Shown here one piece after another: positions 8,172 to 16,579 of a stretch of DNA of 64,000 nt. The stretch is taken from assembly GCF_003762835.1 (NCBI RefSeq), contig NZ_RJWA01000009.1, positions 124,001 to 188,000 on the forward strand, given 5' to 3'. The DNA is from Micromonospora sp. HM5-17. Its GTDB lineage: Bacteria; Actinomycetota; Actinomycetes; Mycobacteriales; Micromonosporaceae. The translations under genes and the position numbers were made by a program. Under the pieces are notes generated by a model. The model was not told where the DNA came from, ran no database searches, and saw only the letters and a list, made by a program, of their open reading frames with translations. Each line of letters opens with the position of its first letter. Position 1 is the first letter of the stretch.

Positions 8172-9128
8172 GTGACCGAGTCAGCGCAGCGCCCAACCGC
8201 GCCCGGCGGCGGCCGATCCACCGCGATCGCCGACCTCCTCCGTACCCCCGGACCGGTGGTGATGGGCGTACTCAACGTCACCCCCGACTCCTTCTCCGAC
8301 GGCGGGCGCTACACCGACCTCGACGCCGCCGTCCGGCACGGTGTACAGATGCACCAGGACGGCGCGCACCTGGTGGACGTCGGCGGGGAGTCCACCCGGC
8401 CCGGCGCCGACCGGGTCGACGCCGAGACCGAGGCTCGCCGGGTGCTGCCGGTCATCCGGGAACTCGCCGCCGAGGGCGTGCCGATGAGCATCGACACGTA
8501 CCGGGCCGGCGTCGCCGCCGCCGCGTTGGAGGCGGGCGCCACCGTCGTCAACGACGTCTCCGGCGGCCTCGCCGACCCGGACATGGCCAAGGTGGTCGTC
8601 GAGGCCAACTGCCCCTGGATCCTGATGCACTGGCGGGGGCACTCCAAGCGGATGCAGGAACTCGCCCACTACACCGACGTGGTCGCCGACGTGCGGGCCG
8701 AGCTGGCCCAGCGGGTCGCCGACGCGCTGGCCGCCGGCGTCGCCGCCGACCGTATCGTGATCGACCCCGGGCTCGGCTTCGCCAAGACGGCCGCCCACAA
8801 CTGGCAGCTCAGCGCCCGCCTCCCGGAACTGGTCTCCCTCGGCTATCCACTGCTCTTCGCCTCCAGCCGCAAGTCGTACCTGGGCGCGCTGCTGGCATCG
8901 CCGGACGGCACGCCCCGGCCGACCGGAGAACGCACCGCGGCCACCGTCGCCACCAGCGTGCTGGCGGTCGCGGCCGGCGCCTGGGGGGTACGGGTGCACG
9001 ACGTCCGCGAGACCGTGGACGCGCTGGCGGTCTGGGAGGCCACGGGGCGGCCCCGGGTGGTCGGCGCCGCGCCGGACCAGACGACGACGCCGGTCCCGGG
9101 ACCGGCCGGCGGGAGGGAGCCGCGGTGA
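8172..9128 (+). CDS. folP: Dihydropteroate synthase
   Basis: Joins 6-hydroxymethyl-7,8-dihydropterin diphosphate to p-aminobenzoate to give dihydropteroate, in folate synthesis in the cytoplasm; it is the sulfonamide target family. The 318-residue protein shows the pterin-binding signatures GVLNVTPDSFSDGGR (33-47) and VDVGGESTRPGA, then SIDTYRA, NDVSGG, DPGLGFAK and a C-terminal GVRVHDV. Length is normal for the family with a short extra C-terminal tail. The GTG start has no ribosome binding site but a TAACGT box 6 nt upstream, so it is probably leaderless. The stop overlaps the folB start by 4 bp (GTGA), so folB and folK are translationally coupled to it. Confidence 0.97.
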   Translation: MTESAQRPTAPGGGRSTAIADLLRTPGPVVMGVLNVTPDSFSDGGRYTDLDAAVRHGVQMHQDGAHLVDVGGESTRPGADRVDAETEARRVLPVIRELAAEGVPMSIDTYRAGVAAAALEAGATVVNDVSGGLADPDMAKVVVEANCPWILMHWRGHSKRMQELAHYTDVVADVRAELAQRVADALAAGVAADRIVIDPGLGFAKTAAHNWQLSARLPELVSLGYPLLFASSRKSYLGALLASPDGTPRPTGERTAATVATSVLAVAAGAWGVRVHDVRETVDALAVWEATGRPRVVGAAPDQTTTPVPGPAGGREPR

Positions 9129-9490
9129 CCGACCGGATCGTCCTGACCGGACTGCGGGCGCACGGCCGGCACGGCGTCTACGACGTCGAGCGCGCCCAGG
9201 GCCAGGACTTCGTCGTCGACGTGGTGCTGGAGCTGGATCTCGCCCCCGCCGGCCGCTCCGACGACGTCGCCGACACCGTGCACTACGGCGAACTCGCCGA
9301 CCGGCTCGTCGCGATCGTGACCGGCGAACCGGTGAACCTGATCGAGACGCTCGCCGAACGGCTCGCGGCGGCCTGCCTCGCCGACCCCCGGGTCCGCGCC
9401 GCGACGGTCACCGTGCACAAGCCACAGGCGCCGATCCCGCACGAGTTCGCCGACGTGGCGGTCACCCTCACCCGGCGGAGGGAGGCGTGA
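9125..9490 (+). CDS. folB: Dihydroneopterin aldolase
   Basis: Converts 7,8-dihydroneopterin to 6-hydroxymethyl-7,8-dihydropterin plus glycolaldehyde, the step before FolK. The 121-residue protein begins VTDRIVLTGLRAHGRHGVYD and shows the family pattern of GVYDVER, DDVADTVHYGEL and NLIETLAERLA, with the C-terminal KPQAPIPHEFADVAV. Normal length for an FolB tunnel-fold subunit. The GTG start is fixed by the 4-bp overlap with the folP stop and by alignment with the family start; the open frame continues far upstream inside folP and is not real there. The stop overlaps folK by 4 bp. Confidence 0.95.
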   Translation: MTDRIVLTGLRAHGRHGVYDVERAQGQDFVVDVVLELDLAPAGRSDDVADTVHYGELADRLVAIVTGEPVNLIETLAERLAAACLADPRVRAATVTVHKPQAPIPHEFADVAVTLTRRREA

Positions 9491-10041
9491 CCCGCGCCCT
9501 GCTCTCCATCGGCAGCAACCTCGGGGACCGGCTCGACCACCTGCGGATCGCCGTCGACCGGCTGCGTGACGTACTGCTGGTGGCGTCCGGGGTCTACGAG
9601 ACCCCGCCGTGGGGGGATCCGGACCAGCCGACGTACCTCAACGCGGTGCTGCTGGTCGGCGCGCCCGAGCTGGGGCCGTACGACTGGCTGGCCCGGGCGC
9701 GGGCCGCGGAGGAGGCCGCCGGCCGGGTCCGCGACCCGGGACGGCGCTTCGGCCCGCGCACCCTCGACGTCGACGTGATCGCGGTCTGGACCGAGGAGGG
9801 CGAGCCGGTGCACAGCGACGACCCGGAGCTGGTCCTGCCACACCCCCGGGCCCACCAGCGGGCGTTCGTGCTCCGGCCGTGGATCGACATCCAGCCGTAC
9901 GGGCGGCTGCCCGGCCACGGCTGGCTCACCGACCTGCTTGCCGCTGAGCCGGTCGCCAGCGACGTGCTGGACCTGCGCCCTCGGCCGGATCTGCGGCTAG
10001 AGTCGGAAACCGAACGAGACACAGGGGGCGAGCCGGCGTAA
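9487..10041 (+). CDS. folK: 2-amino-4-hydroxy-6-hydroxymethyldihydropteridine diphosphokinase
   Basis: Transfers pyrophosphate from ATP to 6-hydroxymethyl-7,8-dihydropterin, giving the substrate of FolP. The 184-residue protein has the HPPK signatures SIGSNLGDR (7-15), VYETPPWGDPDQPTYLNAV, the magnesium-binding RFGPRTLDVDVI (about 87-98) and LPHPRAHQRAFVLRPW. The C-terminal 30 residues beyond the domain are charged and probably disordered. Its GTG start overlaps the folB stop. The order folP-folB-folK is the usual actinobacterial one, but folE and ftsH, which often sit just upstream, are replaced here by the divergent T4SS-like operon. Confidence 0.96.
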   Translation: MTRALLSIGSNLGDRLDHLRIAVDRLRDVLLVASGVYETPPWGDPDQPTYLNAVLLVGAPELGPYDWLARARAAEEAAGRVRDPGRRFGPRTLDVDVIAVWTEEGEPVHSDDPELVLPHPRAHQRAFVLRPWIDIQPYGRLPGHGWLTDLLAAEPVASDVLDLRPRPDLRLESETERDTGGEPA

Positions 10042-10075
10042 CCGGTCGGCCGCACGGAGTGACGGAGGTGGGGCG

Positions 10076-10606
10076 GTGACCGACCGGCGGTCCTCGCCGC
10101 GTGGGCCGGCGCCCGACCGGGACCGGATGGGTCCGACCAGGCCCGCCACCCTGGTGGTGGCCGGTCTGGCCGCCGCGGCGCTGGCCTGGCTGCTGGTCTC
10201 CAGCTTCTACAGCCGGATTCCGCCCCTGCCCTGGCTGCCGACCGCGACCCTGCTCGGCCTCGCCGTCCTGGAGGCGTACGCCGCGGTCAACACCCGCGCC
10301 CGGATCGAGCGCAAGCCGGGCCGCGACCCCGTCGACCCGCTGGTCGTGGCCCGGTTCGTCGTGTTGGCCAAGGCGTCGGCGCTGGCCGGGTCGATCTTCG
10401 CCGGCTTCTACGCCGGGCTCGACGCCTGGCTGCTCGTCGAGCGGACCCGGGCCGCCTCGAACGACGTCCCGGCAGCCAGCGCCGGCCTCGCCGCGTCCCT
10501 GGCTCTGGTCGGGGCGGCGCTCTGGCTCGAGCGGTCCTGCCGGGTCCCCGAGCGTCCGGACCGGGACGCCGCGGACGCCGACCGGGAGCGGCGCGAGCAG
10601 CGCTGA
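10076..10606 (+). CDS. DUF3180 membrane protein
   Basis: A 176-residue membrane protein of the DUF3180 family, which in actinobacteria almost always follows folK. It has four predicted membrane segments (about 24-42, 53-70, 100-122 and 134-152), a conserved TRARIERKPGRDPVDPL loop between segments 2 and 3, and a charged C-terminal tail. The GTG start is preceded by GGAGG with 7-nt spacing and lies 34 bp after folK, so it is probably in the same operon. The role is unknown; conserved linkage to folate genes suggests but does not prove a link with folate or cell envelope metabolism. Confidence 0.85.
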   Translation: MTDRRSSPRGPAPDRDRMGPTRPATLVVAGLAAAALAWLLVSSFYSRIPPLPWLPTATLLGLAVLEAYAAVNTRARIERKPGRDPVDPLVVARFVVLAKASALAGSIFAGFYAGLDAWLLVERTRAASNDVPAASAGLAASLALVGAALWLERSCRVPERPDRDAADADRERREQR

Positions 10607-10837
10607 GGAGTCCGCTCGACGTCCCGGGCGATGCCCGCCTGACCGCCGACTCGTCGCACATGGGGGGTTACGTCGAGCGGTGGAGCCGAGTACGGTGCCG
10701 ACCGGGCCATCCATCGGATCAGCGCGATGGGGACCGGTTCCGCCGGATCGGCCCGATGTTCGACCGCTCCGCACCGCCAGGCCGTCCGGGGTGCGGGGGC
10801 CCGTACGGGGCGGACGGGACCAGGAGGCGCGGGCGAG

Positions 10838-12205
10838 ATGGCGTACGACGATTCGATCTACCGGCGGCGGGAGGCCGGTGGCGGGGATCCGGTCGGTGCC
10901 CGGGAGGAGTCCTGGTACGGCGGCGACGCCGGCTACCGGGACGGCGGCGAGGCACGCGCCGGCTCCACCCACGTCCGGGGCCGGTTCATGGAGAACGCCG
11001 CGCCCGACGTACCGGGCGATCCGGAGCCGGCCGAGCCGGCGCGGCGCCGGGGCGTCTCGCCCACCGGGCCGGAGGACGCCTTCGACGACCCGGAGCACGG
11101 CGAGCCGGGGCGGGACCGGATGGGCGTGCACCTGCTCTGGGAGCTGGTCCTGCTGGTCGTGGTGGCGGTGCTCGTCTATCTCTGCAACCGGGACTACCCG
11201 GGGCTGCTGCGCGGCGATCGGCTCTCCAGCCTGCTGGTCTTTGGCACGGCACTCGGCCTGCTCACCCTCGCCGCCGCCCTGACCCTCCGGATCGGCGCCC
11301 CCAACCTCGCCATCGGTCCGGTCGGGGTCGCCGCCGCGCTGCACTTCGCCGAGAACTCCGACCACGGCGTGGTCGCGGTGCTGATCCCGGCGACGCTGAT
11401 CGCGCTGGTCGGCGGGCTGGTGGTCGCGCTGCTGGTGGCGGGCTTCCACGTACCCGGCTGGGCGGCCAGCCTCGCCGCCGCGCTGGCGGTGGTCGTCTTC
11501 ATCCAGCAACGGACCGGCCCGGTCGAGGTCCAGGGCGACTACGACCCGCGGCGGCACGCCCTCTACCTGTTCGGCGGGTTCGCGGCGGTCTCCGTCATCG
11601 CCGGGCTCTTCGGCAGCGTCACGACCGTACGCCGGCTGGTCGGCCGGTTTCGCCCGGTCGCCGACCCCGCGCTGCGGCGCGGCGCGGCCGCCGGGGTGAT
11701 CGTCGTGTTCGGCACCGTGCTGTCGATGGTTCTCGCGGTGCTGGCCGGGGTGCTGCTCGCCGCCGGTGGCAGCGGGCGGGTCGCCCCGACGACCGGGTTC
11801 GAGTGGACCGGACTGGCGCTCGGGGCCGCGCTGCTCGGCGGGGCCAGCGCCTTCGGCCGGCGGGGCGGGATCGCCGGCGGGCTCCTCGCCGCCACCGCGC
11901 TCACCCTCTTCATCTCGTACGCCGACGAGCGGAACCTCGACATCGCGCCGGCGGCGGTCGCCGCGGTCGTGGTGGCGGCCGGGCTGGTGGTGACCCGGCT
12001 CGTCGAGACGTACGGCCGGCCCGGCTCGTCCGACGGTGAGGCCGAACCGGAGTGGGAGCCCGAGCCGGCGGGGGTGGCCCGTTCCGGATGGGGCGGCACC
12101 CGGAGCGACCCGGTGCCGGAGCCCTGGGGAGTCTCCCCGTCGAGCCACCCGGGTGAGAGCCGGGACCGCTGGGGTGGCGACCGCTGGGGTGTCCCGGAGC
12201 GCTGA
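10838..12205 (+). CDS. Putative ABC transporter permease-like membrane protein (BPD_transp_2 type)
   Basis: A 455-residue protein with an 80-residue hydrophilic charged N terminus, about nine membrane segments between residues 90 and 390, and a disordered Pro/Glu/Trp-rich C-terminal tail of about 65 residues. The segment LTLAAALTLRIGAPNLAIGP resembles the start of the RbsC/LivH-type permease domain, which supports the family call. No ATP-binding or binding-protein partner is adjacent, and both hydrophilic tails are unusual for a simple permease. AGGAGG lies 10 nt before the ATG at 10838; the open frame extends 37 codons upstream with no site. Substrate unknown, and a non-transport role is possible. 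Confidence 0.7.
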   Translation: MAYDDSIYRRREAGGGDPVGAREESWYGGDAGYRDGGEARAGSTHVRGRFMENAAPDVPGDPEPAEPARRRGVSPTGPEDAFDDPEHGEPGRDRMGVHLLWELVLLVVVAVLVYLCNRDYPGLLRGDRLSSLLVFGTALGLLTLAAALTLRIGAPNLAIGPVGVAAALHFAENSDHGVVAVLIPATLIALVGGLVVALLVAGFHVPGWAASLAAALAVVVFIQQRTGPVEVQGDYDPRRHALYLFGGFAAVSVIAGLFGSVTTVRRLVGRFRPVADPALRRGAAAGVIVVFGTVLSMVLAVLAGVLLAAGGSGRVAPTTGFEWTGLALGAALLGGASAFGRRGGIAGGLLAATALTLFISYADERNLDIAPAAVAAVVVAAGLVVTRLVETYGRPGSSDGEAEPEWEPEPAGVARSGWGGTRSDPVPEPWGVSPSSHPGESRDRWGGDRWGVPER

Positions 12206-12231
12206 CCAGGGCGGACGGCAGTGCGGGCGGC

Positions 12232-12237
12232 TAGGCT
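12232..12237 (+). promoter_or_regulatory. -10 box of a leaderless transcript
   Basis: TAGGCT is followed by exactly 6 nt and the ATG of the 101-residue gene. No ribosome binding site is present. Confidence 0.5.
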
Positions 12238-12243
12238 CGGCGT

Positions 12244-12549
12244 ATGACCGAGTCAGGCTCCGGGCACCGGCCGCCGAGCTTCGCCGAGCTGGACGCGCTC
12301 TCCACGGAGGAACTGCGGGAGCGGGCCTTCGCGCTGGCCCGTCGGCGCCGCGATCTCGGGTTCTTCTGGTCGGTGTTCCGGCACCTGCCGAACGCCGACG
12401 AGGCGGCGATCCTGGACGGCTCGCCGAACGCCGCCGGCCCCACCGTGGACGAGGCGGTCGCGCTCTGGCGGGAGTTCACCGGGCACGGCTACGAGGAAAC
12501 CGCGCCGCTGCTGCGGGCCGCCTTCATCGACTACCTGCGGCGGGCCTGA
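12244..12549 (+). CDS. Conserved small actinobacterial protein of unknown function
   Basis: A 101-residue soluble, mainly helical acidic protein. I do not recognise a named domain. The N-terminal half (FAELDALSTEELRERAFALA) looks like a helical hairpin; the middle holds RRRRDLGFFWSVFRHLP and the C-terminal half two more helices ending in DYLRRA. There is no signal peptide, membrane segment or cysteine. The ATG lies 6 nt after a TAGGCT box, so it is probably translated from a leaderless mRNA. It stands alone between the membrane protein and the convergent osmoprotectant ATPase gene. Codon use matches its neighbours, supporting a real gene. Confidence 0.7.
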   Translation: MTESGSGHRPPSFAELDALSTEELRERAFALARRRRDLGFFWSVFRHLPNADEAAILDGSPNAAGPTVDEAVALWREFTGHGYEETAPLLRAAFIDYLRRA

Positions 12550-12672
12550 GCCACGACCCGAGGCGTCCGGGTTCTCTTCCTGCTCCCCGGCTCCCAGCCG
12601 GCCCGGGCCCGGGTACGCGGTGGCCGGCGGGGCCGCACCTGACGACCGGCCGGTCCGCCGGTTCCGAGCCGG

Positions 12673-13683
12673 CTAGGGACCGAGGACGCGCTGCCGGCTC
12701 AACAGCCCCACCGGCTCCCCGCCCTCGCCGGTCACCCGCGCGCAGTCGGCGCCGGTGCCGAGCAGCAGGGCCAGGGCGTCGTAGAGCGACGAGCCGAGGG
12801 GCACGGTCGGCAGCTCCTCCGCGGCCCCGTTCGGCGGGAGCGGGGCCAGCAGGTCGGCGGTGACCGGGGTCACGGCCAGCCGGCGGATGGCCCGGTCGGC
12901 ACCGACGAACTCGCGGACGAACGGGGTGGCCGGTTCGCCGAGCAGGACGGCCGGGTCCGCGTACTGCTCCAGCCTGCCGCCCTGGGAGAGGACCACGATG
13001 CGGTCGCCGAGCCGGACCGCCTCGTCCAGGTCGTGCGTGACCAGCACAATCGTCTTGCGTACCTCGGCCTGTAGCCGCAGGAACTCCTCCTGGAGTCGGG
13101 CCCGGGCGATGGGGTCGACGGCCGAGAAGGGCTCGTCCATCAGCAGCACGACGGGATCCGCCGCCAGCGCCCGGGCCACCCCGACCCGCTGTCGTTGCCC
13201 GCCGGAGAGTTCGTGCGGGTAGCGCCGGCCGAAGACCGCCGGATCGAGCCCGACCAGGTCGAGCAGCTCGGCGGAGCGGTTCCGGATCCGGGACCGGGAC
13301 CAGCCGAGCAGCCGGGGCACGGTGCCGACGTTCGCCAGCACGGTCTGGTGGGGGAAGAGGCCGACGTTCTGGATGACGTACCCGATCCGGCGCCGGAGCT
13401 CCACCGGGTCGGCGCGGGTCACGTCCTCGTCGCCGAGGAGGATTCGCCCCGAGGTCGGCTCGATCATCCGGTTGATCATGCGCAGCACGGTGGACTTGCC
13501 GCAGCCCGAGGGACCGATGAGCACCACCAGCTCGCCGGTACCGACCGTCAGGCTCAACTCTCCGACCGCCACCGTCTCGTCCGAGTACCGCTTGTGCACC
13601 CGGTCGAGGGTGATCGCGGCGGTGTCGGGCGTTCCGGGGCTGCCGGCGGCACCGGCGACGCGGGCCTCCGGGGTAACGTCCAC
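12673..13683 (-). CDS. Osmoprotectant (glycine betaine/choline-type) ABC importer ATPase
   Basis: ATP-binding subunit of a ProV/OpuCA-type importer. The 336-residue protein has Walker A GPSGCGKST (57-65), the Q-loop YVIQNVGLFPHQT, signature LSGGQRQRVGVARAL, Walker B VVLLMDEPFSAVDP and switch VTHDLDEAVRLGDR. After the nucleotide-binding domain there is about 75 residues with one CBS-like segment (VTGEGGEPVGLLSRQRVL) rather than a full CBS pair, so the regulatory part is short. The GTG start is supported by GGAAGGA 5 nt upstream. It is transcribed away from its two permease genes, and the start codons are only 2 bp apart, which is unusual for a transporter normally encoded as one operon. Confidence 0.93.
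   Translation of the reverse strand: MDVTPEARVAGAAGSPGTPDTAAITLDRVHKRYSDETVAVGELSLTVGTGELVVLIGPSGCGKSTVLRMINRMIEPTSGRILLGDEDVTRADPVELRRRIGYVIQNVGLFPHQTVLANVGTVPRLLGWSRSRIRNRSAELLDLVGLDPAVFGRRYPHELSGGQRQRVGVARALAADPVVLLMDEPFSAVDPIARARLQEEFLRLQAEVRKTIVLVTHDLDEAVRLGDRIVVLSQGGRLEQYADPAVLLGEPATPFVREFVGADRAIRRLAVTPVTADLLAPLPPNGAAEELPTVPLGSSLYDALALLLGTGADCARVTGEGGEPVGLLSRQRVLGP
13674..13679 (+). promoter_or_regulatory. -10 box of leaderless permease transcript inside the ATPase gene
   Basis: TAACGT ends 6 nt before the permease ATG at 13686 and lies within the first codons of the divergent ATPase gene. The permease therefore probably has a leaderless mRNA and needs no intergenic space. Confidence 0.5.
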
Positions 13684-13685
13684 GT

Positions 13686-14378
13686 ATGTCCTTCCGCATG
13701 ATCGCCCAGGAGCGTCCGGGTAACCCGTGGTTCTCCTGGGACTACGTGCAGGGCAACTCCGACACGATCCTCGCCGCGCTGCGGGAGCACGCCGCGCTGA
13801 CCGCCCAGGCGGTGCTGATCGCCACGGTGGTGGCGATCCCGCTTGCCGTGCTGGCGTACTGGGTCCGGCCGCTCACCGGGCCGATTCTCGCACTCTCCGG
13901 GGCGCTCTACACAATCCCGTCGCTGGCGCTGTTCGCCTTCATCGCGCCGTACCTCGGCACCGGCACCTCGACCGTGCTGGTCGGGCTCGTCGTCTACGCC
14001 CTGCTGCTGATCATCCGGAACACCCTCGCCGGGCTCAACCAGGTTCCGCCCGAGGTGCGGGACGCGGCCCGGGGCATGGGGTACGGCCGCCTCGCCCAGC
14101 TGCTCCGGATCGAGCTGCCGCTCGCGCTGCCCGGCATCCTCACCGGCGTACGGCTCGCCACCGTCTCGACGGTGGCGTTGACGACGGTCGGCGTCCTGGT
14201 GGGGCACGGTGGCCTCGGGCAGCTGATCCTCGGCGGGTTCCGCAACAACTTCTTCCGGGCGGAGATCATGACCGGCACCCTGCTCTGCGTGCTGCTGGCC
14301 CTGGTCCTGGACCTGCTTCTGGCGGGGGCGGAACGGCTCCTCACCCCCTGGTCCCGTCGGCGGGCGGAGGCCGGGTGA
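13686..14378 (+). CDS. Osmoprotectant ABC importer permease 1
   Basis: A 230-residue permease of the ProW/OpuCB family with about six membrane segments. The conserved coupling loop is visible as LAGLNQVPPEVRDAARGMGYGRLAQLLRIELPLALPGILTG (positions 116-156; only part of it is the EAA motif). Later segments include TTVGVLVGHGGLGQLILGG, typical of betaine permeases. It starts 2 bp from the divergent ATPase start; a TAACGT box 6 nt upstream and no ribosome binding site indicate a leaderless mRNA. It overlaps the second permease by 4 bp. Together the genes encode a heterodimeric betaine/choline-type importer for osmotic stress; the substrate is inferred. Confidence 0.92.
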   Translation: MSFRMIAQERPGNPWFSWDYVQGNSDTILAALREHAALTAQAVLIATVVAIPLAVLAYWVRPLTGPILALSGALYTIPSLALFAFIAPYLGTGTSTVLVGLVVYALLLIIRNTLAGLNQVPPEVRDAARGMGYGRLAQLLRIELPLALPGILTGVRLATVSTVALTTVGVLVGHGGLGQLILGGFRNNFFRAEIMTGTLLCVLLALVLDLLLAGAERLLTPWSRRRAEAG

Positions 14379-15109
14379 ACCCGATCGACCAGGCGGTGCG
14401 CTGGCTCAACGACCCGCTGAACTGGACCAATCCCGGGGGGATCCTCGACCGGCTGGTCGAGCACCTGGGGATCTCGGCGGCGGCGGTCGCGCTCGGCTGC
14501 CTCGTCGCCTGGCCGCTCGGGCTCTGGCTCGGCCACATCGGCCGGGGCGGCGGCCTGGTGGTGCTGGTCTCCAACGTCACCCTCGCCATCCCGACCATCG
14601 CGTTGCTGACGATCCTGCCGCTGACCCCGATCGGGTTCGGCAAGCCTCCGGTGATTCTCGCGTTGGCGGTCTTCGCCGTGCCGCCGCTGCTGGCGAACGC
14701 CTACACCGGGATCCGGCAGGTCGACCCGGAGGTACGGGAGGCGGCACGCGGGATGGGCCTGTCCGGCGGGCAGTTGCTGCGTCGGGTGGAGCTTCCGCTG
14801 GCGGTGCCGTACCTGGCCGCCGGGTTCCGGACCGCCGCGGTGCAGGTGGTGGCGACCGCCGCGCTCGCCTCGTTCGTGAACGGGGGCGGACTGGGCCAGA
14901 TCGTGGCGGCCGGGTTCGGCCTCGGCATCTCGGTCGGCGGGGGCCAGATCCTGGCCGGCGGTCTCCTCGTCGCCCTGCTCGCGCTCCTGGTCGAACTGGT
15001 CCTTGCGCTGGTCGAGCGGCTGGTGACGCCCCGACCGCTGCGTCGGGCGGTGCGTCGTACCCGCCGTCGGGCCGATCAGCGGGCCACCGCGGCGATCACC
15101 GGGTCCTGA
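14375..15109 (+). CDS. Osmoprotectant ABC importer permease 2
   Basis: A 244-residue ProW/OpuC-type permease, paralogous to the preceding gene. It starts VNPIDQAVRWLNDPLNW, has five to six membrane segments, and carries the EAA loop IRQVDPEVREAARGMGLSGG (near 115-134) followed by the FVNGGGLGQIVAAGFGLG motif typical of betaine permeases. The GTG start overlaps the stop of permease 1 (GTGA), which fixes it despite the longer open frame. The tail is arginine-rich (RRAVRRTRRRADQRA). The binding lipoprotein gene follows after 271 bp, so it may be expressed from its own promoter. Confidence 0.92.
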   Translation: MNPIDQAVRWLNDPLNWTNPGGILDRLVEHLGISAAAVALGCLVAWPLGLWLGHIGRGGGLVVLVSNVTLAIPTIALLTILPLTPIGFGKPPVILALAVFAVPPLLANAYTGIRQVDPEVREAARGMGLSGGQLLRRVELPLAVPYLAAGFRTAAVQVVATAALASFVNGGGLGQIVAAGFGLGISVGGGQILAGGLLVALLALLVELVLALVERLVTPRPLRRAVRRTRRRADQRATAAITGS

Positions 15110-15380
15110 CCGCTCCGGCCGGTACGGACCCAGCCGTCACGGTCCTGACCGGTCTGGCAGCGGTGCGGACCGGCAATCGCACCTAGGTTTCGTCCCGTTC
15201 ATGACGGATGCGAGCGGTTGTCCTGAAACCTTTTGTGACGATTCCATGACAAGGCTCGCCGCGACATTGTCGGCTCGAACCAGAGGATGTTTCGTAGACG
15301 GCACGGGCGACCGCATGTCGCTCGTCGGACACGCGGCCGGCCCACCCGGGTCGTGCCGGGACACAGGAGGCGGGCGTTTC

Positions 15381-16397
15381 ATGCGGTTACAGACGCGTCT
15401 GGCGATCGGCGCCCTCGGCGCCGTGACGGTGGCCGGGATACTCGGCGGTTGCGGGGAGGCCGGTTCCTCGGGCACCCAGGCCCCGGCGACCGGGGCGCAG
15501 GGTGCTGGCTGCGCGCCGGTGGCCGGCAGCACGCTCCTCGTCCTCGACGACGACAAGAAGCTCCAGAACAGCGACAACATCATCCCGGCGATCAACAGCC
15601 GCGCGGCCCAACCGCCGTTGGTCGCCGCGCTCGACAAGGTCTCGGACAGCCTCGACACCGCGACGCTGATAAAGCTGAACCGGGCTGTTGACGTCGACCG
15701 GAAGTCCTCGAAGGTGGCCGCCGAGGAGTTCGCCGCCGCCCACAACCTGACCGCCGGGATCCCCACCGGCGGTAGCGGTTCGATCGTGATCGGGGCGGCG
15801 AACTTCAGCGAGAGCCAGACCCTCGGCGAGCTGTACCGGATCGCCCTCACCGCGGCCGGTTACCAGGCCCGGGTCCAGCAGATCGGCAACCGCGAGCTGT
15901 ACGAGCCCGCCCTGGAGAAGGGCGAGATCCAGGTGGTTCCGGAGTACGCCGCCACCCTGGCCGACTTTCTCAACAACAAGCTCAACCGGCAGCCGGGCGG
16001 GGCCACCCCGCCACCGGTCTCCTCACCGGACCTCAACCAGACGCTGAACGCGCTGAAGGCGCTCGGCGAGAAGGTTGGACTCACCTTCGGCAAGGCTTCC
16101 GCCGCGCAGAACCAGAACGCCTTCGCGGTCACCCGCGAGTTCGCCGACAGGTACGGCGTCCGGACCCTCAGCCAGCTCGCCGAGAAGTGCTCCGGGACGG
16201 CGACCGTCCTCGCCGGACCGCCCGAGTGCCCGCAGCGGCCGAAGTGCCAGGTGGGGCTGGTACAGGTCTACAACTTCCAGGCGGGTCGGTTCAGCTCCTT
16301 CGACGCCGGCGGTCCGTTGACCAAGTCCGCGTTGACCCGAGGCGAGGCCAGCGTGGGCCTGGTCTTCTCCTCCGACGGGGAACTCGCCACCGGCTGA
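15381..16397 (+). CDS. Osmoprotectant-binding lipoprotein with circularly permuted ProX-like domain
   Basis: Extracytoplasmic binding lipoprotein of the importer, 338 residues. A signal peptide ends in the lipobox LGGC (Cys24). The domain order is unusual. Residues 50-124 (TLLVLDDDKKLQNSDNIIPA... to AAEEFAAAHNL) correspond to the C-terminal end of ordinary ProX/OsmF/OpuAC type 2 proteins, where they follow the DG-x-I-x-x-N-G-L stretch. Residues 134-338 begin with the normal N terminus (IVIGAANFSESQTLGELY) and stop at VFSSDGELATG, exactly where the moved segment would join. Interior landmarks are intact: GEIQVVPEYAATL, PPECPQRPKC and FDAGGPLT. AGGAGG lies 10 nt before the ATG. I see a clean permutation, not a truncation. 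Confidence 0.88.
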   Translation: MRLQTRLAIGALGAVTVAGILGGCGEAGSSGTQAPATGAQGAGCAPVAGSTLLVLDDDKKLQNSDNIIPAINSRAAQPPLVAALDKVSDSLDTATLIKLNRAVDVDRKSSKVAAEEFAAAHNLTAGIPTGGSGSIVIGAANFSESQTLGELYRIALTAAGYQARVQQIGNRELYEPALEKGEIQVVPEYAATLADFLNNKLNRQPGGATPPPVSSPDLNQTLNALKALGEKVGLTFGKASAAQNQNAFAVTREFADRYGVRTLSQLAEKCSGTATVLAGPPECPQRPKCQVGLVQVYNFQAGRFSSFDAGGPLTKSALTRGEASVGLVFSSDGELATG

Positions 16398-16565
16398 GGC
16401 GGCGCGACCGCGGCAGGGCGGTGGCAGCGCGGTGGCCGGCCCGTGGAGCCCCCAGGCCCGGTCGCCGCTTCGGTGCCGGCCCAGGGCCGACTCGCCGACG
16501 CGTGACCGGCGTCGGGCGCTGTCCACCGGACCCGCACCGGCCTCCCGTTCGTTCGCGACTGTGGG

Positions 16566-16571
16566 TAGGCT
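16566..16571 (+). promoter_or_regulatory. -10 box of a (near-)leaderless transcript
   Basis: TAGGCT lies 8 nt before the ATG at 16580, with no ribosome binding site between. Confidence 0.4.
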
Positions 16572-16579
16572 CCACTGCC

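Noticed and set aside
9926-12148. A 740-codon minus-strand open frame opposite the permease-like gene.
   Set aside because: It is antisense to genes with good starts and hydrophobic segments, and its translation is Arg/Gly/Gln/Asp-rich noise.
16398-16579. A missing C-terminal end of the binding lipoprotein after its stop codon.
   Set aside because: No reading frame after 16397 encodes the segment; it is found complete at residues 50-124, so the gene is permuted and not truncated.
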